A DNA stretch of 39,786 nucleotides from Gordonia sp. OPL2 (GTDB taxonomy: Bacteria; Actinomycetota; Actinomycetes; Mycobacteriales; Mycobacteriaceae), in contig NZ_RKME01000041.1 in assembly GCF_003797825.1 (NCBI RefSeq), positions 1 through 39,786 of the forward strand. The letters are read 5' to 3'. Position numbers and translations under genes: made by a program. Shown piece by piece: positions 33,601 to 39,786 of this stretch (the first letter of the stretch is position 1; every line of letters begins with the position of its first letter). Below the pieces are notes generated by a model that saw only the letters and a program-made list of their open reading frames with translations, ran no database searches and had not been told where the DNA came from.

Positions 33601-34030
33601 TGCCGATGGGTGCCACCGGTGCGTCCTCGTCCGGCTGGGCATGGACAAAAGCGCCGAGCGTGGTCCGCCACTGGGCGGGCAGTGCAGTCACCGGCGCGCC
33701 GCGTGTGTGCGGGCGCTCGCCCCACGTCTCGTTGTCGAGCGCGGTGAGCAGCAAGGCTGCCCCGTGTTTGCACATCATGCCCACGGGGCAGGAGCACTCG
33801 GTGTGGGTGAGGATTCGTTTCGTGCCGTCCGCAGTGAAGACCGCGTGCGTCTCGTAGGTGTTCTGGCCGGATCCCTCGCACAGACACCGGAGGGCCAACT
33901 GATCGTCGGACCACTTCATGTCGAAGACCCGACCGTCGTCCGCGTAGTCGCTGCCGCGGTCGAGGGTGCGCTCGTCGAACTCCATGAAGAGATCGCTCGC
34001 GGAGTCACCCAGCGGGTCGTATGCGGACAT
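30632..34030 (-). CDS. SNF2-family ATPase/helicase with N-terminal SWIM zinc finger
   Basis: 1132 residues. A SWIM finger is at residues 79-89 (C79-S-C81, C87-K-H89). A long middle region (about 100-620) is of the bacterial SNF2-associated type with no motif I can name. The C-terminal half holds the helicase core: I DDMGLGKTVQALAL, Ia VVAPTSVVANW, II DEAQ (a DEAQ box rather than DEAH), III ITGTPMENNLMELWS, IV LVFSQFTGF, V LKAGGFGLNLTEAD and VI DRTHRIGQTRPV. Such proteins translocate on double-stranded DNA and remodel nucleoprotein complexes. The start is the ATG at 34030, divergent from the phosphodiesterase gene with 81 bp between them. The specific role is unknown. Confidence 0.93.
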   Translation of the reverse strand: MSAYDPLGDSASDLFMEFDERTLDRGSDYADDGRVFDMKWSDDQLALRCLCEGSGQNTYETHAVFTADGTKRILTHTECSCPVGMMCKHGAALLLTALDNETWGERPHTRGAPVTALPAQWRTTLGAFVHAQPDEDAPVAPIGIQVEIPTATSYEPQPSPVLRLVTLGVRRTWVRTGISWGSVAEQHSRLWQSTSFEASAFDPEHLRAVRAVVRAARDAGTPGDRNVIKLSFGPPDIWELLQQACDAGVTLHPHHTTGATSVELFRSSRVSFHVSRGSGGVRVTPEMQVDHDAWHGSRVGLIGYGRPHGAFTVTEDGVLLMGPFESPPNRGALESLVTQGGIVVPDDEIEEFTTELLPSLAATLPVVVDDDALPNPTIDGPLPLLVIRVGAESSMVNWEIRYLVNGRPRDFTIDDRVADNNIRDASAETQAWKSARPAMELVAQRCTRWQQQAGRIITQGRHAGLRADDRDLDAVVAADITDAVRSATTGLLRRTFTYSLLDTAILLGELVPELGDDIIVEVIGEPADFRPTENEPEIVIGEDESPVGNDWLNLRIGVEVDGHRVPLGDVIRGIASRATHLLLPDGTYFSLTTPELQRLADLLREAQALGEVENGLIRRNTYNATLWDELLGLGTVDEQLAQWHSRIRQLATASVPPPAGPPVGLHADLRDYQAAGLDWLRFLWQNRIGGILADDMGLGKTVQALALIAEASTEVSTGAFLVVAPTSVVANWVSEANRFVPGLEAVAVTTTEAKSGIPFGERVGGAQIVVTSYTLLRLQFESINEIRWTGIIFDEAQFVKNHHSKTHQCARRLGAEIKIAITGTPMENNLMELWSLLSLTAPGLYPSPKVFADYYRKPIESGQHPERLAELRRRIRPVMLRRTKDQVVSDLPVKQEQVLAIELGVKHERIYQTHLNRERQKVLGLLGDWEDNRFAIFTSLTKLRQLSLHAGLIDDDHLAVASAKIDYLAEQLPELIAEGHAALVFSQFTGFLGLVRERLVELGIAHSYLDGSMSASQRKTAIDEFTGGTSKVFLISLKAGGFGLNLTEADYCFVCDPWWNPAAEAQAVDRTHRIGQTRPVTVYRLVSKGTIEENVVALQAKKRALFDAVVDEGDLFGAGLTPDDVRAMIGDL

Positions 34031-34111
34031 GCACCCAGGCTAGGGGTGGATCGCGACGAGATCGACGATGTGTCGGGTCTGTCCACAGCGTCGACGGATA
34101 CGGTGACGTCT

Positions 34112-35296
34112 GTGAGTACTTCGGCGCACGAGCTGCACCCGCGTGACTGGAACGGCTACGCGACTCTGGCCGACGTGCTGCCCGCGATCGACGACGCCTT
34201 CGATCGGCAGCCGTCCTCGATTCTGCCGATCCCCGCGAGCAAGGACGTCGTCCTCCTGCTCGTCGACGGGCTCGGCGCCTCACTGCTCGATCAGCACGCG
34301 GAGATCGCCCCCACCCTCACCGCCATGCGCGCCTCGACGATCCGTGCAGGATTCCCCGCGACGACCGCGACCAGCATCACCAGCCTCATGTCGGGCACAT
34401 CCTGCGGCCGCCACGGGATCATCGGCTACGCCTTCCGAACGGATCGGGAGGCCACCCGCGGACCGAACAGGCAGACGCTCAATGCGCTTCGGTGGACACT
34501 GAATCGGTCGACCGGGCCGTCAGCGTTGGGTACCTATGTTCCGGAAGATGTACAGCCGGTGGGTGGGACGCTCGTCGACATGGCCTCACGCGGCGTCGAG
34601 GTCACCTATGTGATGCCGGGGGCGTATCGCGGTTCGGGCTTCAGCCGGGCGGCCTTCCGGGTCGACGGCACCCACATCGCGGCCCAGACTCCCGCCGAGA
34701 TCGCCGACGGCGTCTCGTCCACCCTTGCCGTCAGCACACCGCGGCACCGGCTGGTCTATGCCTACTGGCCGGATCTCGACGCTGCAGGGCACCTGTTCGG
34801 GCCTGGCTCCCCGCAATGGGTGGCCACCTTGGCAGCGGTGGATCGAATGGTCACCGACCTCGCCTCCGATCTGTCACGCAGAGCCACCCTCGTGGTGACC
34901 GGCGACCACGGAATGATCCACGCGGACAACAGAATCGACATCGACACCACCGACGAGATGCTGAAGGGCGTCGAATCGGTATCCGGCGAGATGCGGGTCC
35001 GTCAGGTCTACACGCGCCCCGGCGCCCGCGACGACGTCCAGTCCTTCTGGGAAGGGATCACCGGTAACAACGCACACCTCGCGCCACGCGAGCAGGTCCT
35101 CGACGAGGCGTGGTTCGGGGCCGAGGTGACCGACGTTGTCGCTCAACGGATCGGCGATCTGGTGGCCGTCGCCCGCGGAACCACGATCCTCACCCGTAGT
35201 CGCACCGACCCGTCACCCGAGGTCACCATGCCCGGGCATCACGGCGCGTGGACCGCGTCGGAGCAGCTGGTGCCACTTCTCGTTCACACTGCGTGA
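34112..35296 (+). CDS. Alkaline-phosphatase-superfamily phosphodiesterase (NPP type)
   Basis: About 394 residues. The start is uncertain: in-frame GTGs lie at 34046, 34070, 34103 and 34112; I use 34112, which has GGTGA 5 bases upstream. Metal and active-site elements of type I phosphodiesterase/nucleotide pyrophosphatases are visible: VVLLLVDGLG (Asp52), GFPATTATSITSLMSG with probable nucleophile Thr85, YWPDLDAAGHLFGP (Asp and His), VVTGDHGMIH (Asp and His) and MPGHHGAW. There is no signal peptide, so it should act in the cytoplasm. Family members cleave nucleotide, phospholipid or phosphonoacetate substrates; the last is tempting because a phosphonate cassette follows, but close actinobacterial relatives occur without one. 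Confidence 0.88.
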   Translation: MSTSAHELHPRDWNGYATLADVLPAIDDAFDRQPSSILPIPASKDVVLLLVDGLGASLLDQHAEIAPTLTAMRASTIRAGFPATTATSITSLMSGTSCGRHGIIGYAFRTDREATRGPNRQTLNALRWTLNRSTGPSALGTYVPEDVQPVGGTLVDMASRGVEVTYVMPGAYRGSGFSRAAFRVDGTHIAAQTPAEIADGVSSTLAVSTPRHRLVYAYWPDLDAAGHLFGPGSPQWVATLAAVDRMVTDLASDLSRRATLVVTGDHGMIHADNRIDIDTTDEMLKGVESVSGEMRVRQVYTRPGARDDVQSFWEGITGNNAHLAPREQVLDEAWFGAEVTDVVAQRIGDLVAVARGTTILTRSRTDPSPEVTMPGHHGAWTASEQLVPLLVHTA

Positions 35297-35329
35297 CCAG
35301 CTTCGGTCGAAGTATGCCTTTGTTTCACG

Positions 35330-35381
35330 TGTAACCGATTGTTTACCCAGCGCAGTCTCCCTGTAACCATCGTTGTATAGC
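35330..35381 (+). promoter_or_regulatory. Promoter/operator region of the phosphonate cassette
   Basis: The 131-bp gap is AT-rich for this genome. TGTAACC occurs twice (35330-35336 and 35362-35368), 32 bp or three helical turns apart. GTAA-N8-TTAC (35331-35346) is a weak dyad at the first copy. Possible promoters are TTGTTT-N17-TGTAAC (35339-35367) and a TATAGC box (35376-35381). A similar TGTACCGAAC lies before the GntR gene. Binding by that regulator is inferred. Confidence 0.45.
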
Positions 35382-35427
35382 TTTCTTTCCCGTAAGTATT
35401 GACATCAGACAGTGCCAGCGGGAAGGT

Positions 35428-36579
35428 ATGACCATGATCACAAATGACACCGAGTTCGACGTCGTCGTCGTGGGAGCCGGGATCGTCGGCCTTGCGCACG
35501 CGTATCACGCGCATCGGCGCGGCCTGTCCGTCGCGATCCTCGACCACGCCGACCGGGTCGCAGGTGCCTCGGTTCGCAACTTCGGCCACGCATGCATCAC
35601 CGCCCAGTCCGGTGAGGCGCTCGAGTACGCCCGCACCGGTCGGGCGCACTGGCTCGAACTGGCGCACCGCGCCGGCTTCTGGGCGGCGGAGACCGGCACG
35701 GTCGCGATCGCACGGCATGACGACGAGCTCGCCGTGATGGAGCAATTCGCCAGCGACAGAGGCGCTTCCGAGGCCTGCGTGCTCGATCGCGCCGAGATCC
35801 TCGAACGCGTACCGGCCGATGGCCGGCATGTCGTCGGCGGGATGTTCATGCCACGCGACCTGCAGGTCGACCCGCGGGCGGCGGCCCCGATGATCGCCCG
35901 GTGGCTGGAGTCCGAAGGTGTGCACTTCTTCTGGCGGACATCCGCGACGTCGTTCGAAGCCGGGCTGGTCCGGACAACACGTGGGGATCTGCGCGCCTGC
36001 ACCACCTTCATCACCGTCAACCACGACATCGACCGCCTGTTCCCGGAGATCGCCGAGGGGATCGAACTCCAGCGGTGTGCCCTGCACATGATCAAGGCCG
36101 CTGTCCCGCTGCGCTTTCCCATGACGAGCCCGCTGTTCACCGGATGGTCGCTCCTGCGCTACAGCGGTTTCGAGGCCATGCCGTCGACCGGTGTCGTCGC
36201 CGATCGCCTCCACAGAAACCATCCCGAGCACACCGCCCTGGACCTGCACCAGATGTACACACCACAGCCAGACGGCACAGTCCTCATCGGCGACACCCAC
36301 ATTCGCGAGGTGACGCCGTCGCCGTTCCAGTCCGAAGAGGGATTCACCACGCTCATCGAGGTCACCAAGGAACTGTTCGGGGTCACCTCGATCGACGTCA
36401 TCGAGAGATGGCAGGGCGTGTACTGCAGCGCCGCCGGACACGAGTTCCTGCGCGCCGAGCCCGTCCCCCGGACCCACATCGTCACGGTCACCACCGGCAT
36501 CGGCATGACCACCAGCATGGGCCTCGCGCACGCCAGTGTCGTCGAGGCACTCGACCACTCCACCACCGTCGTCTCCTGA
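35428..36579 (+). CDS. FAD-dependent amine oxidoreductase, phosphonate-associated (DadA/GlyOx-like)
   Basis: 383 residues from the ATG at 35428, with GGGAAGG upstream; an ATG two codons later is also possible. The N-terminus is a GR2-type FAD fold with G16-x-G18-x-x-G21 (VVVVGAGIVGLAHAYHAHRRG). VRNFGHACITAQSGE and the closing GIGMTTSMGLAHASVVEAL are typical of the flavoenzymes annotated as TIGR03364, which are found beside phosphonatase-like hydrolases. Related enzymes oxidatively deaminate 2-aminoethylphosphonate or its N-methyl form to phosphonoacetaldehyde. The next gene encodes a phosphonatase-like hydrolase, so the same step is likely here. Soluble and cytoplasmic. Substrate not proven. 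Confidence 0.87.
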   Translation: MTMITNDTEFDVVVVGAGIVGLAHAYHAHRRGLSVAILDHADRVAGASVRNFGHACITAQSGEALEYARTGRAHWLELAHRAGFWAAETGTVAIARHDDELAVMEQFASDRGASEACVLDRAEILERVPADGRHVVGGMFMPRDLQVDPRAAAPMIARWLESEGVHFFWRTSATSFEAGLVRTTRGDLRACTTFITVNHDIDRLFPEIAEGIELQRCALHMIKAAVPLRFPMTSPLFTGWSLLRYSGFEAMPSTGVVADRLHRNHPEHTALDLHQMYTPQPDGTVLIGDTHIREVTPSPFQSEEGFTTLIEVTKELFGVTSIDVIERWQGVYCSAAGHEFLRAEPVPRTHIVTVTTGIGMTTSMGLAHASVVEALDHSTTVVS

Positions 36580-36610
36580 TATCGACTCCGCCAGAAAGGT
36601 ACTGACCATC

Positions 36611-37303
36611 ATGACCGCCACCCCGGCCCCCACCCCGATCGAACTCGTCGTCTTCGACATGGCCGGTACGACCGTCGCCGACGACGGTCTCGTCGTCGCG
36701 TCGTTCCTCGCCGCCGACGAGCACGCAGGACTGTCGGCATCCGACGCCGACCGCACCACCATGCTCGACTATGTCCAGGAGACCATGGGGCAGTCCAAGA
36801 TCACCGTCTTCCGGCACCTCAGCAAGGGCAACGAGGAGCAGGCCCAATCGGCCAACAAAGAGTTCGAGCGCATGTACTCCTCATTGGTCGCCGAGGGTCG
36901 ATGCAGCGCCATGCCGGGTGCCGAGGACCTGTTCCGTTCCCTGCGCGATCGAGACGTGAAGATAGCCCTCACAACGGGATTCGCCCGACAGACACAAGAG
37001 GCGATCCTCGGGACACTCGGTTGGGAGGACGTCGCCGACGTCGTGCTGTGCCCCGGCGACGAACTACGCGGCCGGCCACATCCCGACATGCCTCTCGAAG
37101 CCCTCATCCGAACGCGCACCAGCGCCGTCGACGCGATGATGGTGGTCGGTGACACCGCGTCCGACATCACCAGCGGAGTCCGGGCAGGCGCCGGGATCCT
37201 CGTCGGCGTTCTCAGCGGCGCACACGATCGCGATCAACTCACCGCCGCGGGCGCACAGCACATCGTCGACGGAGTCGCCGATCTCGCCGCGCTTCTGCCG
37301 TAG
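36611..37303 (+). CDS. Phosphonatase-like HAD hydrolase (PhnX-related)
   Basis: 230 residues from the ATG at 36611. The nucleophile motif is F-D16-M-A18-G-T: Ala replaces the usual second Asp, which is the mark of phosphonoacetaldehyde hydrolase. The cap segment M59-G-Q-S-K63-I-T-V lines up with PhnX M-G-L-L-K53-I-D-H56, so the Schiff-base Lys is kept, while the PhnX His is Val66 here. LTTGFARQT, RGRPHPDM and VVGDTASD complete the HAD core. The pattern fits the phosphonatase-like subfamily (TIGR03351), which lies next to FAD oxidoreductases. It should cleave the C-P bond of phosphonoacetaldehyde or a near relative. It follows the oxidoreductase gene by 31 bp and probably shares its transcript. 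Confidence 0.88.
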   Translation: MTATPAPTPIELVVFDMAGTTVADDGLVVASFLAADEHAGLSASDADRTTMLDYVQETMGQSKITVFRHLSKGNEEQAQSANKEFERMYSSLVAEGRCSAMPGAEDLFRSLRDRDVKIALTTGFARQTQEAILGTLGWEDVADVVLCPGDELRGRPHPDMPLEALIRTRTSAVDAMMVVGDTASDITSGVRAGAGILVGVLSGAHDRDQLTAAGAQHIVDGVADLAALLP

Positions 37304-37345
37304 TCCCAACCCCCCTCCCCCGCAACAGCTCATCTGATTCACCGG

Positions 37346-37403
37346 GCGGGTTCGCCGACAGCCACCAGACACCAGCGACCCTGGTGATGGATCGCGAACC
37401 CGC
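37346..37403 (+). terminator. Nested hairpins between the hydrolase and MFS genes
   Basis: GCGGGTTCGC (37346-37355) pairs perfectly with GCGAACCCGC (37394-37403). Inside, CACCAG (37363 and again 37370) can pair with CTGGTG (37381-37386), so one of two alternative inner stems forms. No T-tract follows. It could be a partial terminator or an attenuator that lowers transporter expression. The remaining 37404-37548 is C-rich and holds only the AAGGA ribosome site before 37549. Confidence 0.5.
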
Positions 37404-37548
37404 CGGGCGATCCCGCATGCCTTCTCGCCGTTCCGGCGCCCCACCCTCTCGCGCGCCCGGCCTCTCCGCCACTCACACGCGCATCATCGTCGCTGCGTCT
37501 CGTTCACCGTGCACTCGATGCACTCTTCCCCGAAGATCGAAGGACGTC

Positions 37549-38889
37549 ATGACCACCTCTCCCGCCCTCGACGGCATCCGCGATGCCGAGATCGTCCCCC
37601 TCTACCGACGGTGGAGGGTGCAGACCTTCGCCGTCACGTGGATCATCTACGCAGGCTTCTACTTCACGCGGCAGGCGTTCTCGGTGGCCAAGCTGGGAAT
37701 CCTCGAAGACCCCGTGCTCTCGACCACCCTGTCCAAGAGCGTCCTGGCCAACCTCGACGCCGCGTACCTGGCGGCGTACGCGGGAGGTCAGTTCGTCTGG
37801 GGCGCGATGTCGGACAGGTTCGGTCCACGACGAATCCTGTTGTGCGGACTGGCAGTATCCGCCGTCGTCGCCTTGCTGATGGGTCTGCTGCCCGCCCTCG
37901 TGTTCCTCGCACCGCTGATGATCCTGCAGGGGCTTGCGCAGTCGACCGGCTGGTCGGGGACGTTGACGAACATGGCCCAGTTCTTCACGATCTCCGAACG
38001 CGGACGAATCCTCGGATTGTGGAGCACCAATTACGCTTTCGGCGGCCTTGCCGCGGCTCCGTTCCTCGGCTGGATCGCCTACAGCGTGTTCGACGACTGG
38101 CGTGTCGCGTTCTTCACCGGCGCCGGCGTCGTCGGCGTGATCATCCTCGTCACCCTTCGGTTCCAGCGGAACTCACCCACGGACGTCGGGCTTCCGGAGA
38201 TCGAGGAGTTCCGCGCCGAGTTACATGAGCCCGCACCCGTCGGCGAGGTCACCGACGAGGACCGCGACATGGCCCAACCGACGACGTCGGCGTGGCAGAC
38301 GTACCGCACCGTCCTCGGCAACAGGATGGTCCTCACGCTCGGCCTCACCTACTTTCTCCTCAAACCCGCGCGCTACGCAATCCTCTTGTGGGGTCCGGTG
38401 ATCGTCGCCGAACGGCTGACAGCTGCGAGCAACCTGACCGCGGTCACCGTTCCCATCGCCTTCGGTGTCGCGGGTGTGCTCGCGCCGATCCTGCTCGGCC
38501 AGATCTCCGACCGGGTGTTCAAGGCGAAGCGGATTCCCGCCTGCGTCATCTCCCTGGCCATCCTCGTCGCAGCGCTGATGCTGTTCACGCCACTCACCGC
38601 CACCCAGAACGTCTGGATCATGGTCGCGGTGTTGTCGGTGATCGGACTGACGCTCTACGGTGCCGACGCGATGGTGTCGTGCGTGTCGGCGGTCGACTTC
38701 GGCACGTCGAAGCACGCAGGTGCGGCATCGGGGATCATCAACGGATGCGGTTCCGTCGGAGCGATCTTCGGTGGCCTGCTGCCGGGCTACCTCGGCACCA
38801 CGGCGCTCTTCTACGGCTTCGCGGGCGCAGCGACCGTCGCCGCCCTGATCCTGCTGCCACATTGGAATCGGGTGCCGAGCACCGACTGA
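37549..38889 (+). CDS. MFS transporter, organophosphate:phosphate antiporter (GlpT/UhpT) type
   Basis: 446 residues with about 12 membrane segments, from the ATG at 37549 with GAAGGA upstream. The first helix pattern YAGFYFTRQAFSVAK matches the OPA mark Y-F-x-R-x-x-F, whose Arg binds the phosphate group in GlpT. WGAMSDRFGPRR is the MFS loop motif, and GWSGTLTNMAQFF, SERGRILGLWSTNYAFGG and GAASGIINGCGSVGAIFGG are typical of the family. Members exchange sugar phosphates or glycerol phosphate for phosphate. Set between a phosphonatase-like hydrolase and a GntR regulator, it most likely imports a phosphonate, perhaps aminoethylphosphonate. That substrate is inferred. Confidence 0.9.
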   Translation: MTTSPALDGIRDAEIVPLYRRWRVQTFAVTWIIYAGFYFTRQAFSVAKLGILEDPVLSTTLSKSVLANLDAAYLAAYAGGQFVWGAMSDRFGPRRILLCGLAVSAVVALLMGLLPALVFLAPLMILQGLAQSTGWSGTLTNMAQFFTISERGRILGLWSTNYAFGGLAAAPFLGWIAYSVFDDWRVAFFTGAGVVGVIILVTLRFQRNSPTDVGLPEIEEFRAELHEPAPVGEVTDEDRDMAQPTTSAWQTYRTVLGNRMVLTLGLTYFLLKPARYAILLWGPVIVAERLTAASNLTAVTVPIAFGVAGVLAPILLGQISDRVFKAKRIPACVISLAILVAALMLFTPLTATQNVWIMVAVLSVIGLTLYGADAMVSCVSAVDFGTSKHAGAASGIINGCGSVGAIFGGLLPGYLGTTALFYGFAGAATVAALILLPHWNRVPSTD

Positions 38890-38904
38890 CCACTTCTGTC
38901 TGAC

Positions 38905-38940
38905 ACCGGGTGGCCACCCTTGCACGGGTGGCCACCCGGT
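38905..38940. terminator. Strong 15-bp hairpin after the MFS gene
   Basis: ACCGGGTGGCCACCC (38905-38919) pairs exactly with GGGTGGCCACCCGGT (38926-38940) around TTGCAC. Each arm contains GGGTGGCCACCC, itself a perfect 12-bp palindrome. It lies 15 bp after the stop and probably ends the transcript. Confidence 0.8.
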
Positions 38941-38950
38941 CGTCGTCGGT

Positions 38951-38956
38951 TAGGGT
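38951..38956 (+). promoter_or_regulatory. -10 candidate of the GntR gene
   Basis: TAGGGT at 38951-38956 fits the TANNNT -10 pattern; no good -35 is seen. The leader would be about 40 nt and contains TGTACCGAAC, similar to the TGTAACC repeats before the phosphonate genes, followed by a GGAGG ribosome site at 38990-38994. Confidence 0.4.
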
Positions 38957-39000
38957 AGGTAGACAAGTTCCCAGGTGTACCGAACGGCGCGGAGGTCGGG

Positions 39001-39720
39001 TTGTCCCCTCGACATCAGGAGATCTACCAGGCAATACGTGCCCAGATCGTTGACGGCGAGTACAAGCCGGGCGACGAACTGCCCCCGGAGACCGTGCTCA
39101 TGGAGGAGTGGAAGGTCAGTCGCGGGCCCATTCGACAGGCCTTGTACAACCTCCGGTCCGAGGGTCTGATCTACACCACCCGTGGTCGGCCGGCCCGCGT
39201 CCGTCGGCCTCACCAGCCGACGCAGACGCTGGCCTCGTTCACCCCGTTCTCACAGTGGGCACTGACGTCGGGCCGCGAACCGGGCAACCACACACTGAGC
39301 GTGTCTCGTCGGCGGGCAGACTCCGAGATCGCGGACGGCCTCCAACTCGACGAGGGTGCGTTCATCGTCGAGGTCGTGCGACTCCGGACACTCGACGGAG
39401 TGCCCGCGCTGCTTGAGCGCAGCCGGTTCACCCTCGACACCGGTCACAGCCTGTTCGAGTTCGATGCCGACAAGGGTTCCATCACCGATCATCTCGTCGA
39501 CGTCGGCGTCGAGTTCGCCTCGATGCGGCACGAACTCGACGCCATCGCGGCCGATGCCACCGATGCCGAGGCGCTGCAGATAGCCGTCGCGGCGCCGTTG
39601 CTGCGGGAGCGACGTACCAGCTTCGATCCGCAGGGCAAGCCGTTCGAGTACTCCGATGACCGTTACCGGCCGGACCAGGTGACGTTCTCGATCATGAACG
39701 CGATGACCGGGGAGGGCTGA
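39001..39720 (+). CDS. GntR-family regulator, HutC/UTRA type
   Basis: 239 residues from a TTG at 39001, supported by GGAGGTC upstream. Residues 3-65 are the GntR winged helix (IYQAIRAQIVDGEYKPGDEL, PPETVLMEEWKVSRGPIRQAL, then LRSEGLIYTTRGRPARV). Residues about 85-235 are a UTRA ligand domain (RRRADSEIADGLQLDEGA; VVRLRTLDGVPALLERSRF; ending PFEYSDDRYRPDQVTFSI). HutC-type regulators with this layout include PhnF, which controls phosphonate transport genes. It lies 111 bp after the MFS gene on the same strand and probably represses the cassette until its substrate binds. Confidence 0.92.
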   Translation: MSPRHQEIYQAIRAQIVDGEYKPGDELPPETVLMEEWKVSRGPIRQALYNLRSEGLIYTTRGRPARVRRPHQPTQTLASFTPFSQWALTSGREPGNHTLSVSRRRADSEIADGLQLDEGAFIVEVVRLRTLDGVPALLERSRFTLDTGHSLFEFDADKGSITDHLVDVGVEFASMRHELDAIAADATDAEALQIAVAAPLLRERRTSFDPQGKPFEYSDDRYRPDQVTFSIMNAMTGEG

Positions 39721-39722
39721 GG

Positions 39723-39784
39723 GCGGGTCCGGGGAGCCAGCAGGACCCGCTCGGCGAAATTCTGGACCCGCTCGGCGAGGCCGG
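39723..39784 (+). repeat. 21-bp repeat units and hairpin after the GntR gene
   Basis: GGACCCGCTCGGCGA occurs at 39743-39757 and 39764-39778, a 21-bp period. A minus-strand copy of the unit start, GGACCCGC (39730-39723), faces them, so GCGGGTCC can pair with GGACCCGC (39743-39750) as an 8-bp stem and may end the GntR transcript. The units resemble those at 1797-1885. The repeat is cut by the window end. Confidence 0.6.
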
Positions 39785-39786
39785 GG

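Noticed and set aside
34112..35296. Phosphonoacetate hydrolase (PhnA) as part of the phosphonate cassette
   Set aside because: Same superfamily, but it is separated by a 131-bp promoter region, is divergent from the helicase, and no PhnY or PhnA-specific motif was seen.
35284..36762. 492-codon minus-strand frame opposite the FAD oxidoreductase
   Set aside because: Asp/Gly/Arg-rich shadow; the plus strand has an intact FAD motif and ribosome site.

Overview
The window is high-GC DNA (roughly two thirds G+C) from a mycolic-acid-type actinobacterium (order Mycobacteriales). Gordonia or a close relative is my best guess; no rRNA or tRNA is present to confirm it. Supporting hints are a DUF3556-type membrane protein, an LtrA-like protein, a penicillin-binding lipoprotein with an NTF2-like domain, a tandem-domain TetR regulator beside a beta-oxidation operon, and several TANNNT -10 boxes that end 6-7 nt before a start codon (leaderless mRNAs). 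I see 37 protein genes, no RNA genes, no insertion sequence, no prophage and no CRISPR array.

Layout. 1-4680: SulP transporter (5' end outside the window), DHA2-type MFS exporter and a three-part TY-Chap-like protein. 4685-7544: SDR/NTF2-like/GNAT operon divergent from a LysR regulator, with repeated GTTTG half-sites between them. 7638-14208: PASTA lipoprotein, then on the minus strand an amino-acid-type ABC importer joined to a luciferase-like monooxygenase, an LtrA-like protein and a lipoprotein with three Cys-containing repeats. 14411-16138: DUF3556 protein whose promoter carries a strong dyad. 16154-16458: a perfect 17-bp hairpin and a 37-codon Arg-rich candidate small gene. 16459-20292: VOC protein, EamA exporter divergent from a TetR gene across two ACCGATCGGT operators, and a LysR/serine-hydrolase pair. 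20405-23628: penicillin-binding lipoprotein, a second TY-Chap-like protein and a 5'(3')-deoxyribonucleotidase-like HAD enzyme.

23654-30576 (minus strand) is a degradative operon: SCP2-type thiolase, two MaoC-fold subunits (one catalytic, one apparently not), SDR, long-chain-type acyl-CoA dehydrogenase and acyl-CoA ligase. Together these could run a full beta-oxidation cycle on an unknown acid. A Mce3R-like regulator with two TetR domains lies just upstream and is the obvious candidate controller. 30632-35296: SWIM/SNF2 helicase divergent from an alkaline-phosphatase-superfamily phosphodiesterase.

35428-39720 is the most system-like segment. A FAD-dependent amine oxidoreductase, a phosphonatase-like HAD hydrolase, an organophosphate:phosphate-antiporter-type MFS carrier and a GntR/UTRA regulator follow one another. 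I read this as an aminophosphonate uptake and C-P cleavage cassette in which the flavoenzyme replaces the usual PhnW transaminase and an MFS carrier replaces the usual ABC importer. Related 21-bp repeats in inverted arrangement lie near both ends of the window, in intergenic DNA.
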